64,000 bases of DNA, from NCBI RefSeq assembly GCF_015706575.1, contig NW_024037055.1, positions 11,942,262-12,006,261 of the forward strand. The letters are read 5' to 3'. The stretch comes from Patiria miniata. Lineage: Eukaryota > Echinodermata > Asteroidea > Valvatida > Asterinidae. The notes under the pieces are model-generated. The model did not search any database, was not told the origin of the DNA, and saw only the letters and a list, made by a program, of their open reading frames with translations. Shown here one piece after another: positions 34,081 through 46,699 of the stretch (the first letter of the stretch is position 1; the number at the start of each line of letters is the position of its first letter). The translations under genes and the position numbers were made by a program.

Positions 34081-35260
34081 ATTCCGCTTTGATGACGTCA
34101 TCAATTTGGAACTCCACAATCTTATTTGATATTGTTTACATATCAAATATGTTAAATTTGATAACATTTAGACTTACGGTTTTGAAATGAGCAATTGTTA
34201 TTTTAAACTAGCCGCTAGAGGGCGCCATGTACTTGATGATGTCATAATGTCTCTTGTTGAATACGATGCTCCAAGGCCGTGTCAGATTTACTTGGCTACG
34301 GCTGGAATAAATCACGTGCCTATGGACGTGGCTGCAGCCGCGCCCACTATATATTCCACAAAGGATTCACACGCCGCCTTACTGTATTTTAAAGTAATTT
34401 AATTGGCTGAAATTAAGGCTGCGATCGAGTGTGCCACTCTCGATACTTTCGTGAGTAGGGAACTGTTGCATGCGCATTGCACTTGGGTCACACGATTCTT
34501 TCGACACATGATATCCTTAGACATGCATAAAATGGCTTCCTGACTCATTTTTGGTTTCTTTCCACATGGTGTTATCCGCAAACATTATAATTCATCGTGC
34601 TAATTTGCACCCAGATGCCAAAAAAAGTTCCGAAGTTCAAATCTACCAGAGCAGAAAATAAGATCACGGTATCTGATTGTTCGTTAGTTCTAGCTTAAGC
34701 ATTTTGTCAATTTTAAACATTCATTATCAACTAGGATTTGGTAACGTCATAATGACGACATAAAACATATACTTGTAATGTTCGTACATGGTCTCATATT
34801 CATCCTAAACACTGCTTGCCAGAAAGAAGTATACATTACTTTTACGCGTAATTTTGCATTTGAAACTAATTTCCAAAATTAAATTTGAGTAAAGTCGAAC
34901 AACTCAATTCCCGCATTTTTTTTTATTATCACATTGTAAGTTATGTTCTATCAGAGACCAAAATATGAACAAGATAATTGATTGGTTTATTAGTTATCAT
35001 AAATGAGTGAAGTTTTGCACAGATTTTACTAAGACATGAATGGCAAATTACAAAGTCCATGGACAGGAAAAAAGTCACACTTTGGAACACAAATTTAAAA
35101 ATTGACCCACAAAGTCTTATAATTCAAGGGCTTCGCCCAAACTTCCATGACTCCCTGCTGGTTTTACGGGGCAAACCTCTGTCACACCTAAAGAAAAAAG
35201 GACTAAATTTCGAAGTTCCTATGTTTCCAAAGTCACACAAAAGGCGACAACGATCTTATA
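34081..35260. repeat. Diverged copy of the TGACGTCA-rich repeat family
   Basis: GATGACGTCATCAATTTGGA (near 34091) parallels GATGACGTCATGAATTTGGA at 40766. GCCGCTAGAGGGCGCC (34210) parallels the GCCGCTGGGGGCGCCC at 40900. ACCAAAATATGAACAAGAT (34960) parallels a phrase near 41450. The order is similar but spacings differ, so this is an older or rearranged relative of 39.28-41.80 kb. The boundary is approximate. Confidence 0.5.
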
Positions 35261-35613
35261 GGTAAACCCTATTTTCTACCGTAAGTTTTGACTATTACCT
35301 TCGCGTAGCTCCCATACATCAAAGCTACCTACTCTTTATGTGAGAAATACATGTGGCAGTATACATTTATGGAAATTAGCTTGGTGTAGGATAAGTGATA
35401 TGCATTCTTGTGAAACATAATGTTTTTAACGTTTGATATAAATATTTCAGCATTTTTCTCTTGAAATTTTTCATTTTGGTATTGATGTTCTGGTTCAACC
35501 CTAAATTATCAAGAATGAATTAATCAACTAGGTTCGCCCTTAAACGAAACCAAATATATATTTTTTACAAAATCTACCTATTATGATGGGTTGCGTCGGG
35601 AATAAATTAATAA

Positions 35614-35778
35614 GGGAATAACAGTGTGAGGATCCGGTCTTCACTGCGTGATAATGACCGGGTGTGGGGGTGACCGCTGTTAATGGACCGAGACGAAGTC
35701 GAGGTCCATTAACAGCGGTCACCCCCACACCCGGTCATTATCACGCAGTGAAGACCGGATCCTCACACTGTTATTCCC
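35614..35778. repeat. Perfect 76-bp inverted repeat with 13-base loop
   Basis: Left arm 35614-35689 and right arm 35703-35778 are exact reverse complements over all 76 bases, from GGGAATAACAGTGTGAGG to GTTAATGGACC and back. The loop (35690-35702) is GAGACGAAGTCGA. Perfect identity implies recent formation, gene conversion or an active mobile unit. Both strands of a transcript would fold into a long RNA hairpin. Confidence 0.95.
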
Positions 35779-36558
35779 ATTAATAAATACCTTTATAACG
35801 AAATAAACAGTTAAAATGCTCCAATTTTGTGACTTTTTTTCGGCGATATTTCCAGACTTTTTTGTGTTCATGTTCATGGGCCATATTTTAGCTTAACAGC
35901 TATAACGACGTAAACTCAACAGAAACTGCTGCCGTAGCGAAACAAATTAGAACAATGTTTTCATATCTTTACCTGATGGAGGAAGCTGAAATCTCGTTTA
36001 CACATTCCTTGTGTCCGGAATTACAAAGATGCTTGGTTTAGGAAAGGTAAATATGTCGGTGGGTGAAGTGTTTCAAAAGAAAATAAATCGTTAGTGTGAC
36101 GTCACCTCCAGCACTTTCTGCACGATTGGAACCGGAAGTTAACGCAGCTTGAGCGTTTGTAGCCAATGGGCGCTATTAATCAGCGGTGCGCGTGCGTGTA
36201 TGACGTTTTTACTAACGAACCGGATACTGCACTGCTGTACGATGTCGTTTCAAAACTTCCTTACGCGCGCGCACGCACGCATCCCTAGCAACTGTGTTGC
36301 GTACGCGCGCGTCAGTCTCACGCGATGGGGGTTGAGCGCATGTGCAGTGCTCAATTGTTAAAAGCTACCGCAGGACTGTTACTATATTTTGACCAATCAT
36401 TGGCTTGCATGGGGCTTAACGGGGCTTGATCAATGCTGGTTCAGGGGCCATTTATTCGCTTGATCTTTGAAGCCGGTCCATTATCACCGTTAATGACCGG
36501 CCACGTGATCGAGTCTCGACCAATCAGAAACCATCAACTCTCCAAGGTATTTATTAAT
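35779..36558. mobile_element. Candidate 780-bp segment with short inverted ends
   Basis: ATTAATAAATACCTT (35779-35793) is repeated in reverse complement at 36544-36558. The segment is CpG-rich in places (36160-36320, with CGCGCGCGCACGCACGC-like sequence) and near its right end has CCGGTCCATTATCACCGTTAATGACCGG, an imperfect palindrome sharing GGTCCATTA and TAATGACCGG with the adjacent 76-bp palindrome. It may be one composite element spanning 35.6-36.56 kb. No coding region is seen. Confidence 0.45.
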
Positions 36559-38965
36559 ATTCATTTAAACATTTGGTTTTGCTCTTCACAGATATTATTT
36601 TGAACACTGGAATATTCAGTGCATTCTGAGCGATTGCGAGAACAAAATGTAAGTAGATCATTGGCTGCCCGGTTTAAATCTGATAAAGCAGTGGGGACCT
36701 TAACAAGTATAGGCCTAGTTTACAGAGATATCAAAGTTTAACTTTGAGCGTCGCCCATTACATTCGTCAGTGTAGTATTGGACATCAAATGGAGTACCAT
36801 CATAGTAGATTGACGTTTTCTTTTATGCGAACCTGTAAATAGGAATGGTTCCTCTGAAAATATTTTGCATTTGAGGTTCATGTTTCATTTAAAGGAATCA
36901 GTTCTCAGATGCCATAAACACATCGGCGCACGCCGCTAAAATGATTCTTACCAAGTTTATTCCCCTGTAACACCGTTATCATAGTCAGTTTGGTTTACTT
37001 GGCAACTCAACTGGCGCCGTAACTTACTGAAACACGAAGTTTTAGTTGAAGCCTTTGTTTCTCAGCGACTATACAGGGTATTCTAGGCCTTATTGTCCAG
37101 GTCGGTTCATCATACATGGCGGTGCGGTAGGTATGGTAACTCGTTGAGTTGAACGTGCGCCGTGACGGCTAAGAACCACGTGCCATGTAGGAAATTTAAC
37201 CGATGGACAAATACGGCAATTAATCAAGAAGATAACGTCCAACGTGCTTCTATTCGTTTAGCCGTATCCGTACTGAAATTAAATCTGAGAGGGGGAGATT
37301 ACATTGTGGAGATAATTGCCAACAATACAATCTTCCCCATCCGTCAATCAAAAAGATAGGAATATTTGTTTGGTAGTTTAATTAATGAAAGCAAAATATT
37401 TATTTGTTTAGCACACATTTCGGAGTGAAGAGAGGGGGCTGCGGTGTATTTAAGAACATTCTTTTGGTCAATCTCTTACATTGATCAATACCATCCCCCA
37501 AAAATTAAATTGAAACTACCGAGCTCTGTAGTAACGGTACATTGCATATACATGTACATGTATTGTAGGTGGTTTAAAGGCAAAGTTAACAATGGTTTAA
37601 TTCTTGTAAGACATTTGAACGAAGAAGTGACATTAGGAAAACATTGCGTTTCAAATACCACTGTTACATAAATAACTTGTATACCATTGTTCATCTTTCC
37701 AACTTTTGAAATTATTAAAGGTACATTAATAGTAACTGTTGAACTGTTCAAGTTCACTTTCTGTTAATGAGCTTTGAAGATATGTGAGCTCAATAATAAT
37801 TGTAGGTAAATAATCATTCCAATGCAAATTTCATGTACATGTATGTCTAATATAAAACGCAGCTTTACCACAGTGTTGTCAAATATGTTATAATAAGAGC
37901 AAGTACATTATTTTGAACACAAATATAATAACATGCAGGAGTGACCAACACTTTGTCGGTGTATTTTCTTCCTCGGTTCAAAGAAAGCTACCCACGAGCC
38001 GTTTTTTACATCGTGTTTTGATGTCCAACAAGCTGCCGTTCGGATTTTGGAGTGATGTTGCAGAAGCAGCATTCTTCTGAAAGTCTGTGTGTGTGTGTAT
38101 ATATGGGTAAAGGGGAATTTTTTGACTAAACTTTTGTCAAGGTTTTATCCTCAGTTTTCCGGCTGGGCACTACTGGACAATTGGTGGCGCTGTTCATACA
38201 GACTGCGTGTATGCACAGATGTTAACAATGCGATAGGTCCTTTTCAATTCTCTATAGCCATATATTTTTCGTGGGAATCGGAAAGTTGGAAGGAGGTGGC
38301 AACATTTAATGTTCCTCCCCCCCCCCGCGTTGCGATGAACTAGACAACAAGTGGCAGGCCTAGCCTACGTGTCAGCAGATGAGAAAGTTCTGATTGTTGA
38401 TGATAAAGTGCGAAAACACCATTAACGAGACACCCCTGCTTTTGTGAATAGTAACGGTACATGTATCAAAGAAACGATACAGTTTTACAATTAGGCACGA
38501 ATTTACATGTTGAATGTTAACCGATGTATCTACCATGTTATTGGAATGGGATAAGTAAATATTATATTCATAGTCTTCACGTTGTCTTAATCCCCCCGCA
38601 TTGGGTTATTCGGGAGGTTGTCTCATGTATATAGCCCAGATATCACTCGATCATTGCACAACAAAATGATTAAAATGGTGTTTTAAATTCAACGTTATAA
38701 GGACCCTGCTCATGCGCAATGCTTTCAGCAGCCTGAGATATTTTTGAACAAACAACTTTGCATATATGCTTTCGGGACACAATATGTATAGTGGTGACTG
38801 ATACAGCATTGCAGGTGTGAGATTCTCAGGATATATTGCAGTTTAGATTACAGTAGGCCTATCCTCACCTCAAATTATCCAGCCCATCTTACAATATCGG
38901 CTTAATTCTTTCCAAAAGGTTCTTCATCGTCGGGTCAGAGGTGGCATGGAGGGCCGCGTGTATCT
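36559..38965. other. Gene-free stretch
   Basis: I see no exon, RNA gene or strong repeat. There is a short TG/TA run near 38086-38104 and a C run near 38318. Confidence 0.4.
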
Positions 38966-38969
38966 TTGA

Positions 38970-39280
38970 TGATAATTATAATAACAATAATTTTACTAAC
39001 AGCTATAATAGGGCGACAGATTTTGCTAACTCCGTACACAATAGGGCGACACACCTTATTAAGGCGACATAATCTGTCGCCCTTTTGTAAAAACGACCTT
39101 AGGACAAGGAATTTTGCCGTCGCAAACCGTCTAGATCGATTCCTCGTGGTCCAGTTAGTAATAATATCGAATTTCGTGGAAAAAAGGATAAGGTAAACTT
39201 GGGTTAGGTGACAGTTTAGGTTTGTGCACAAGTCTATGGAAAAGTCGCCCTATTGCAGCAAAAAGAGTAATTATTATAAC
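38970..39280. mobile_element. MITE-like element with GGGCGAC inverted repeats
   Basis: The left end (38970-39017), containing ATAATAGGGCGAC, is matched in inverted orientation by GTCGCCCTATT...AATTATTATAAC at 39244-39280. A second internal pair, GGGCGACAGATT and AATCTGTCGCCC, lies at about 39011 and 39073. It ends exactly where the TGACGTCA-rich repeat begins, so the two may be linked. Confidence 0.55.
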
Positions 39281-40223
39281 TAGAGCTTCGCGTTTGTTTA
39301 GTTATAAACGCTTAGTTATATACTGCCGAGACAAGTTATAAATTTGTTTATGTAAGAACAAAGATGACGTCACAGTATTTGGAAGCAAAAAGTGAACATT
39401 GTAATGATTATCAATATTTGGGCTACGAAGATATTAGACAGGGATCAAATGATGGAATTAAATTGATGATGGTTTTAAGTTTAATATAGAAAGCAAACAC
39501 TATTTTTTGTGCTGCTAGGGCGCGCCCTTTTGGATGATGACGTCATCACACTGGTTTTTTTTGCGTCTGGCATTCCTCACTTAACACATTCATAATATAT
39601 GTCTGTAATAAAATGCTTCCGCTTTTGAGTTATATTCAGTTTTTATTGCGCTTCCGGTAACACCGGAAGTAAAGGTCAAGCGGTTTTGTGTCCGGGAACA
39701 AGAAATGTCTCTCAAGGCAATGTCTACATTCTCACGAAAAAAACCGAACACGATACTCTATTTAGTTCAAAAGATATAGCGCAAACAATTTTGTCAAAAT
39801 TTGCCCTTAAATCTTTTGTAATTTAATACCTGATGACGTCATGATGATGTATTTTTTTTTATAACATCTTGGTAACATGGTACGGGTTCACACTAGATTT
39901 TATGATCATACCGTAAACCGTTCGGAAGAAATTGTGTTTTGTTTGATATCAGGCTAACAGCTTCAGATCACAAAATACAAACACTATTGATTATTTTGTG
40001 CAAGAGTTATAGGTGAAAGTAATTGGTCACTTTTTTCAGCTAAAATCGCTTGTAATTTGACACCCGATAACGTCATCATGACGTCAGAGTAATATGCACC
40101 ACTAGGCATGAGGGTCGATATATATTGAAAGTTACAAGTTCATATCATGAACCGTTTAGGAGAAAAGCCGCGGAGAAGTATTGTCCGGAAAAGAAAGAAA
40201 GATTTACCAGAACAATAACAGAG

Positions 40224-40248
40224 AGTGGTGGGGTTGTGCCCGACCACT
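40224..40248. repeat. GTGGTCGGG hairpin, end of copy one
   Basis: AGTGGTGGGG, TTGTG, CCCGACCACT: a 10-bp stem with one mismatch and a 5-base loop. A half-copy AGTGGTCGGG follows at 40283-40292. Confidence 0.8.
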
Positions 40249-41702
40249 CAACTAAAGGTTCGCGTTTGTTGTTACAAATGTAGAGTGGTCGGGCAGGCAA
40301 TCTGTTCATTAAACCCTGCCAAGTTGAGTTATGAATATGTTTATGTAAGAACAAAGAATCAAGAAGTAAATCCTTCCCAGTTCAATCAATTATTTTGTTT
40401 CAAAAAAATGCATCTTTAACGGTGTGATTAATTTTAGTAAACATTCTCTGTACTCATACAAGTTATTTCTGGCTTGATGATGTCATTATTCAAAAACACG
40501 GGGAAGTGGATACCGATTTAGTTCGGAGTGGATAAATGTTCATTGTGAAGCTAAATAACGTATGGAATTATGGAAAATATAATTGTATGTATTCGTAACA
40601 CCTGACGTCCGGTTTGATGACGTCACAGTATTTGGAAGCAAAACGTGAACATTGTAAGGGATATCGTTATTTGGGCTACGAAGATATATACAACATGAAT
40701 CAAATGATAGAATTAAATTTAAAATATTATCGTTTTCAAATTCTCATAGAAGTAACTTCCGGTCCGATGACGTCATGAATTTGGAACCTTGCCAAAGTAT
40801 CTGTTGCTAATCAAAGAATATCAAGGGGCGATTTGGTAAAATTTGAGCTTATCGTTTTCAAATTAAAAAAAGCAAACACTATTGTATGTGCCGCTGGGGG
40901 CGCCCTTTCGAATGATGACGTCATCACACTGTTTTTTGCGTCTAACATTCCTCACTGAACACTTTCATAATTTATATGTGTGTAGTAAAAAGCTCCCACT
41001 TTTGAGTTATATGACGTTTTTATTGCACTTCCGGTAACACCGAAAGTGAAGGTCAAGCGGTTTTATGTGTGGGTACACGAAATGTTTCTCACGGCATAGT
41101 CTACAACATCACGAAAAACGAACACGATACTCTATTTGGTTCAAAAGATATAGCGCAAACTATTTTGTCAAAATTTTCCCTTAAATCGCTTGTAATTTGG
41201 TACCTGATGACGTCATGATAACGTAACAAAATTTATAACATTTTCGTACCATGGTACAAGTTCACACTATGTTTTATGATCATACCATAAACCGTTCGGA
41301 AGAAAGTTTGCTTTGTTTTGATTTCAAGCTAACTTCTTCATTTTGAATTCACCTAACTTTGACCTTCCGGTAGCCCCGGAAGGAAAGGTCAAGCGACTTT
41401 GACTTTAAATCAAAACCGTTTATCAAGGTATTGTTCATCAGATCACAAAATATGAGCGTGATCGTTCATTTTGTTCATGAGTTATAATTGACGGAAAATT
41501 GTCATATTTTGACCAAAAATCGCTTATAATTTGACACCCAAAGACGTCATCGTGACGTCAGAGTAATATGCACCACTTCGGATGAGGGTCGATATATATT
41601 GAAAGTTACAAGTTCATATCATATACCGTTTGAGAATACCGCGGAGAATTATTGTCCGGGAAAAAAAAGAAACACAGAAGATTAATCGCAACAAATCCAA
41701 AT

Positions 41703-41727
41703 AGTGGTCGGGTTGTGCCCGACCACT
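41703..41727. repeat. GTGGTCGGG hairpin, end of copy two
   Basis: AGTGGTCGGG, TTGTG, CCCGACCACT: a perfect 10-bp stem and 5-base loop, followed by an AAAGAAAG-type run. Confidence 0.85.
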
Positions 41728-41765
41728 CAAAGAAAGAAAGAAGATTTTTGAGAACAAATCCAGAC

Positions 41766-41790
41766 AGTGGTCGGGTTGTGCCCGACCACT
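41766..41790. repeat. GTGGTCGGG hairpin, second consecutive copy
   Basis: Identical stem and loop to the one at 41703-41727, 63 bases downstream, with a similar leader (GAACAAATCCA). The terminal segment of the repeat unit has been duplicated here. Confidence 0.85.
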
Positions 41791-41795
41791 CAATT

Positions 41796-44700
41796 AATAA
41801 TAATAACGGGTTCTTATAATCATAGAGCTTTTAACTAAGATCACAGAGCTTCACATCATTGTTACCCCTGTTCATTTGGCCAATTAAACATACCAAATAC
41901 ATCTCAGGATTTTTACTTTTATTCTGGCACTTGTTATCAACTTCAAATTGTCGTTCAAATATTGTTGTGATAGATGCAAAATAGCGTAGCACCCGCCCAC
42001 GACTTAATGGTTTAAAACAACAGGCCTTTCCGAATGTAAAGCTTGCTCTGAATCACATGAGAAAGCAACACTCAGTCAAGGAATTTGAATTGGAACTTAA
42101 AAATATATAATTGATTTTAAAAATCAGTATTAGTCATTTAAATTTAATTTGCCAATGGGTTATTGTTTTCTGCGAACTTTTAAAAGGGTTTCTTGTAGTC
42201 CATCTGTATTTCAGTCTCAATAACGCAGGATGACCTTCGGTGACATCCTTAATTAACCAGCTTGATTGTTTTAATTAGTATCGAAACAAGGACGACACAA
42301 TTTCAGAAGTCGGGTCCAATATTTCGGAAGAACTGTTTCTGAATAGTAGGCCGGGAATTACGCCACGGCTTCTCAGTGTGACGTTGTTTTATAACACATT
42401 ACAAAAACTAAGTTCCCCGAATGGTTTTGCTTTTTAATGGGAAAAATTTACTTTTTGATATTATATTTGTAAAGACTGTTTAGGCATCCTTTCTGACGGA
42501 TACTGAGCCGTTATTCGTTCTCTTACTTTGTTCACATATTCGGATGGTTTTTTTTTTTCGTTTATGCAAGTCTAAAAGAAGACCACGTGTGCTTCAAAAT
42601 ATAATCGTTAAACACTATACAAAACATAATTTACCACGTCTGTTGGATGAATTTAATATTTAGGGTTGCGTTCCACGTGCTCATCAACAAATTCGATATT
42701 TTTTCCATTAATAAATTTTTAATTTGTATGTTTCATTCCAGCAAAAACACCTCATTTTCCCATTATTTTTTATTTCGTCTGCAACCCTTTGAAAAAAGGG
42801 TTTTGTTTTGGGTTCAAAACAGATCCGCTTTGAGCAGACTGGTTCCCGGTCCGTACATCATCGATACTGATTGTTGGGCGGGAACCAGCCTACCCGCACG
42901 AACGGAATTATTGTTTGGCGGCCAATAATTATAAAATGTGGAAAGTTTAATTCAATATCTAAACATGGGCCGATTTTGTTTTTCGGTCGATGTCGCATTC
43001 AAAATTGAATAACTAGTGTAATGCTAGAAGGAAAAAAAAGCAATTTAGAAAAGAATCTATTTCGGGATGAAACTGGTAATAGCACGGGGAATGAACTTTT
43101 TCGCAAACATTATGATATAATTGATGGAACATTTTACCTTTTTTGCAAGTTTGATGTAACAATACTCATGTGAAGTTTTCCCCCCAAAAATAGGGATACG
43201 AATGGTTATGTAATGTGCAATTTTGTTGTTGTTCTCCTTTGGGGGGGGGGGGGGAGGGGGAACTTGTTTGTTTCGTTTAGGCCTATGTGTTATTCGAAAA
43301 ATCAAAATTAACATTTCAGCTTAAATGAGTTTCCTATGGGCATGAATGACACGAATAAAGGTTTGCACCTTGGAAAACAATGGAAATGTTTAACGAGATG
43401 TGGTCGCTGCTACTGTGCCAGTTGAGAGAATCACTATAGGGAACCTGTGATGGCAAGTAACACCTCTGCCTATAGTAAGAGGCATTCACTACTATTCACC
43501 TAGGTCATAGTACTTCTACGCTGTTGACAGTCACGTCAGGATAGCTACTCACTGTTTACACTGCTTCGCTCCAAGTCCATGCGTCTGTTAGGGCAACCCT
43601 GTCTACTCTTGCGAAGGTAAACACGCCGTCACTGCCGGCCCACTAACAATGTGGCACGTTCGGTACAGGGCCAGCCGGGCTAGGCTGATTCAAGCCTAGG
43701 CACGGACTAACACATCTGTGTGCTACCTTTTCTAGAAATGCAAATGAAATTGATATTTCTTGCTTGTAAAGGTTTTGCTCTCGTTTTCTGGGGCCTGAGC
43801 AATAAGCAGTAGTTATACTGAATATGTTGATTCGGTTACTAAATAGGTTGAACGGACCGCCAGAGAAAGACAGATCGCGGTATAAGTAGGAACGTTTCAC
43901 AGATGCAATAAGAATGAGATATCGGGAAGGCACGATCACCTTACATTAGGGTATAAAAAAGAAGTACATGTAGTAGGCATCCCAAAGGAAAACGTTTAGC
44001 ATTCCGTAAGGTTTTGAGTGGTGTGTGGTCCTTATTCCAGCATTCTGTTGTTGCGCTTGAACGCCGTTTTAATATGTGAAAGATATTCAAATGTTGCATT
44101 TAACACTTTCACGTCTAAAAAACGTAACAGGTGCAAAACCTATTTTCTCAACAAAAAAGAAAGAAATCGATATAGTATTTTGATTTCCGTGGTCTTTTTC
44201 AACAACTTGCATCTATTCAATTTTTTTTTTTAATAAAATGTAATAATGCAATAACATTTTTGTATTTATAAACATTTGCACAGCTTAGAAATATTTTAGT
44301 AGGGGTCGTCATCATTTTACATCAGCGAAGATCAAGCATTCCCGTTGTTATGAAGAATAGTTCATGACACAAACTCCGGTAGAAAGCTTGGTAAAACGGA
44401 TACACTCAAGTCTCAATCGACAAGAACGTACGGGACACCAATCTAAGTCACAGCAATTTGATAGTTTGACAATCACAACTGAACGGACATGGAGCCATAA
44501 TTCTTTTCTATCGAACATTATGGTGAGATAGCTACATATTTTTGTAGCCTCACTAATAAAAAAAATACAGGCTCACCATCAATAAACGGGAACAATTAGA
44601 GAATCCCTTTAAATCTTAATCATCGTGTGCCTCTGTATCAGTATAAGCACACTTCAGAAATGATTACTTTGTAGGGAGTTTGATGATGGGTCGCTTTCCC

Positions 44701-45540
44701 GGTTCAAGCTCGGCCTGGCTACACGCCAACGATTGCAGGCCGTCCGATCCGTCGGCTCGCGGGTAGTGCCACAACCAATTAGACATGGAGCACGTACAGC
44801 AAACTTCTCCTTCTTAATCATTGAATAGTTGCTCGATTTAAAGGATCCCTTATGACCGACCAAGCCGCCATAACTTTCAAGCACGCATGCAGAGACTAGT
44901 GACGAGGACTGATTTAGCGAGATTTGAAGCTAAACGATGAGAATTAGATACATCTTTATTAGGTCGTTTAGACCTGTATTTGGCTGATTTTCATTTCTTA
45001 TGGAAGTTGTTGTAACCCATCGTCCTATCATTGTAACATGATGGCTGCATATATATAATTATTATGATTTTGGCAGACAAGGTTAAGTTTGAATTTGGGA
45101 TTTCTTGAAATACGAGTTCCTGTGAATGCGCTTGTCTCACTGACAATACGCAGCACGATGAGAATGGCATGCGATTCCATGTACGTATTGGCGTCGCCAG
45201 CAAGCATAAGTCAAGTACGAATGAATAGTTCTCCGATAGGTTAACAAACCGATGGACGTATGGTAGTATGTGCTATATCCGTGCTCATTCCACCACTAAG
45301 AATTAACCCGTAAAAGGAAGAAAATCAAGTACTGGAATCGATGGTTACGGTGTCCAACTCATGTGCAATTGAATGGGGGGAAACCCTGATGGAAACCATT
45401 CATTTGTTTATTGGATTTTAATTCTTTCTGGTAATGCAATGTAGCTTGGAAGCCTGAAGGTAATTCAGAAGACGATGAGGAAATGAAGAAATGTTATTAA
45501 CAACTGGAAGAAGGAAAACCGACGAACACAACCTAGGAAG
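41796..45540. other. Gene-free stretch
   Basis: No convincing exon. A G run lies at about 43241-43258. Frames such as 43643-43939 on the minus strand lack domains; part of that stretch may belong to the repeat family also seen near 29.5 kb. Confidence 0.35.
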
Positions 45541-45559
45541 TCAGGTATTGGGACTGAAA

Positions 45560-45645
45560 ACCCAATTCATTTGTCGCCCTAGATGGGATTCAAACACCTG
45601 TCACGAGATGAAAAGCGAGGATAGGTATCTCTACGCTACTCTGAC
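45560..45645 (-). repeat. tRNA-derived SINE remnant
   Basis: On the minus strand, AGCGTAGAGATACC (A-box-like) is followed about 35 bases later by GGTGTTTGAATCCC (B-box-like, close to GGTTCGAATCC), then CATCTAGGGCGACAAATG. The order and distance are those of a pol III internal promoter in a tRNA-derived SINE. The copy is diverged. Confidence 0.45.
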
Positions 45646-46329
45646 TTCCCTCAATGATAATGCTCGTGTTCGTGGGCATAGTACTTCACAATCACCTCTC
45701 TCCACCCAGGACTATAAAATGGGTACCTATATCAGTGTATAGAGAACAATACTGAGCTGATTTCTAGATGCTGCGGAAAACTAATCCCATGCCTGTCGAA
45801 CAGGAAGAATAATTGTGAAGCGCTACTTTCGAATCACATTGGTATTAAGCTCTACAAAGCGTCAGAATTTCAATTACAATCGTTATTAAAAAAATAATAA
45901 TACAAGACAATATAAATGCATAACAAGCAAAACAAGCCAAAAGTTAATCCTCATCATTAGTTCCGGGTGCGACCAGTACACAAGTTTAGCTGAAATACTT
46001 AAATACCAACATTTAACCCCCAAATTGGTGAGCCATGAGCCACATGCTGATTTCCGGGTAAGATTCTTGATGGTTAAGATTATTCGGAGTAACGGACAAG
46101 TTTGAATGCAATGTCCTCATATATAGTTCACGTGTTCTGATATTGACTATAATTAGTGCCAATCAAGATTTAGGTCTAAGAATCAATTCGACAAAATTTG
46201 CACTCTCCCCCGTGCAATCCGTTCTGGGCCTAACCCAATATTGCTATTGATTTTGCGGCATGCCAATAACAATAAAGACGGGCTTAATATCTAATAATGT
46301 GGTATCAATGGTGTAGGTCGTAGCGAGGC

Positions 46330-46680
46330 TGAGGTGGCAGGGCGAACAGCGCTGCAAACTATAAGGATATACCACGATACAGTATCAACTCACCGTTACC
46401 ATGGAAACGTCAAGAGAGAAACGGGAAGGCAATATGGCCGTTTGGAGGGTCTCCCTCCCGAATGTCATAATGGCTGTCGTATCAGATTCCGTATATCCCC
46501 GGTGTCTACGCTGCAAGATATCGACCGGGCCCACGCTGCTTTCTTCGCCAGTAAAGGTCGCGCGGGTGCTGGCACAATGCCGGGAAATTTCCCCCATTCA
46601 AAGGGGCTGTCGATCGCAACAGATACGGGTGTTATTGGACAAATAAGTCCGGGCGATTTACTTGATCGCAAGTGAGAGAC
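46330..46680. other. GC-richer patch open in several frames
   Basis: This stretch has a higher GC content than its surroundings and stays open in two forward and two reverse frames, including 113 codons at 46334-46675 (+). I recognise no protein domain. A donor-like CAAGTGAGA sits at its right edge. It could be an unrecognised exon, or a conserved regulatory element; the near-palindrome GTTACCATGGAAAC inside it favours the latter. Confidence 0.35.
46395..46408. promoter_or_regulatory. RFX X-box-like motif
   Basis: GTTACCATGGAAAC matches the X-box pattern GTNRCC-NN-RGYAAC at all but one position. X-boxes bind RFX factors, notably in ciliary genes. It is a single site without a known gene nearby. 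Confidence 0.35.
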
Positions 46681-46699
46681 GATACCAACGGGGAAACGC

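Larger units (their letters stand above)
39281..41795 (+). repeat. Two large tandem copies of a TGACGTCA-rich repeat
   Basis: Copy one (about 39281-40250) and copy two (about 40251-41795) share in the same order: TTCGCGTTTGTT start, TTTATGTAAGAACAAAG, TGACGTCACAGTATTTGGA, GGGCTACGAAGATAT, TGACGTCATCACACTG, CTTCCGGTAACACC, ACCTGATGACGTCATGAT, TGACGTCAGAGTAATATGCA, GGGTCGATATATATTGAAAG and a closing hairpin. The second copy has extra internal material. At least nine exact TGACGTCA palindromes occur in about 2.2 kb. No long open frame is present, so the family looks non-coding. Confidence 0.8.

Noticed and set aside
43380..43720. Possible structured RNA gene
   Set aside because: The GC-richer text with short self-complementary parts suggested an RNA gene, but I could not fold it into a tRNA, 5S or snRNA pattern.
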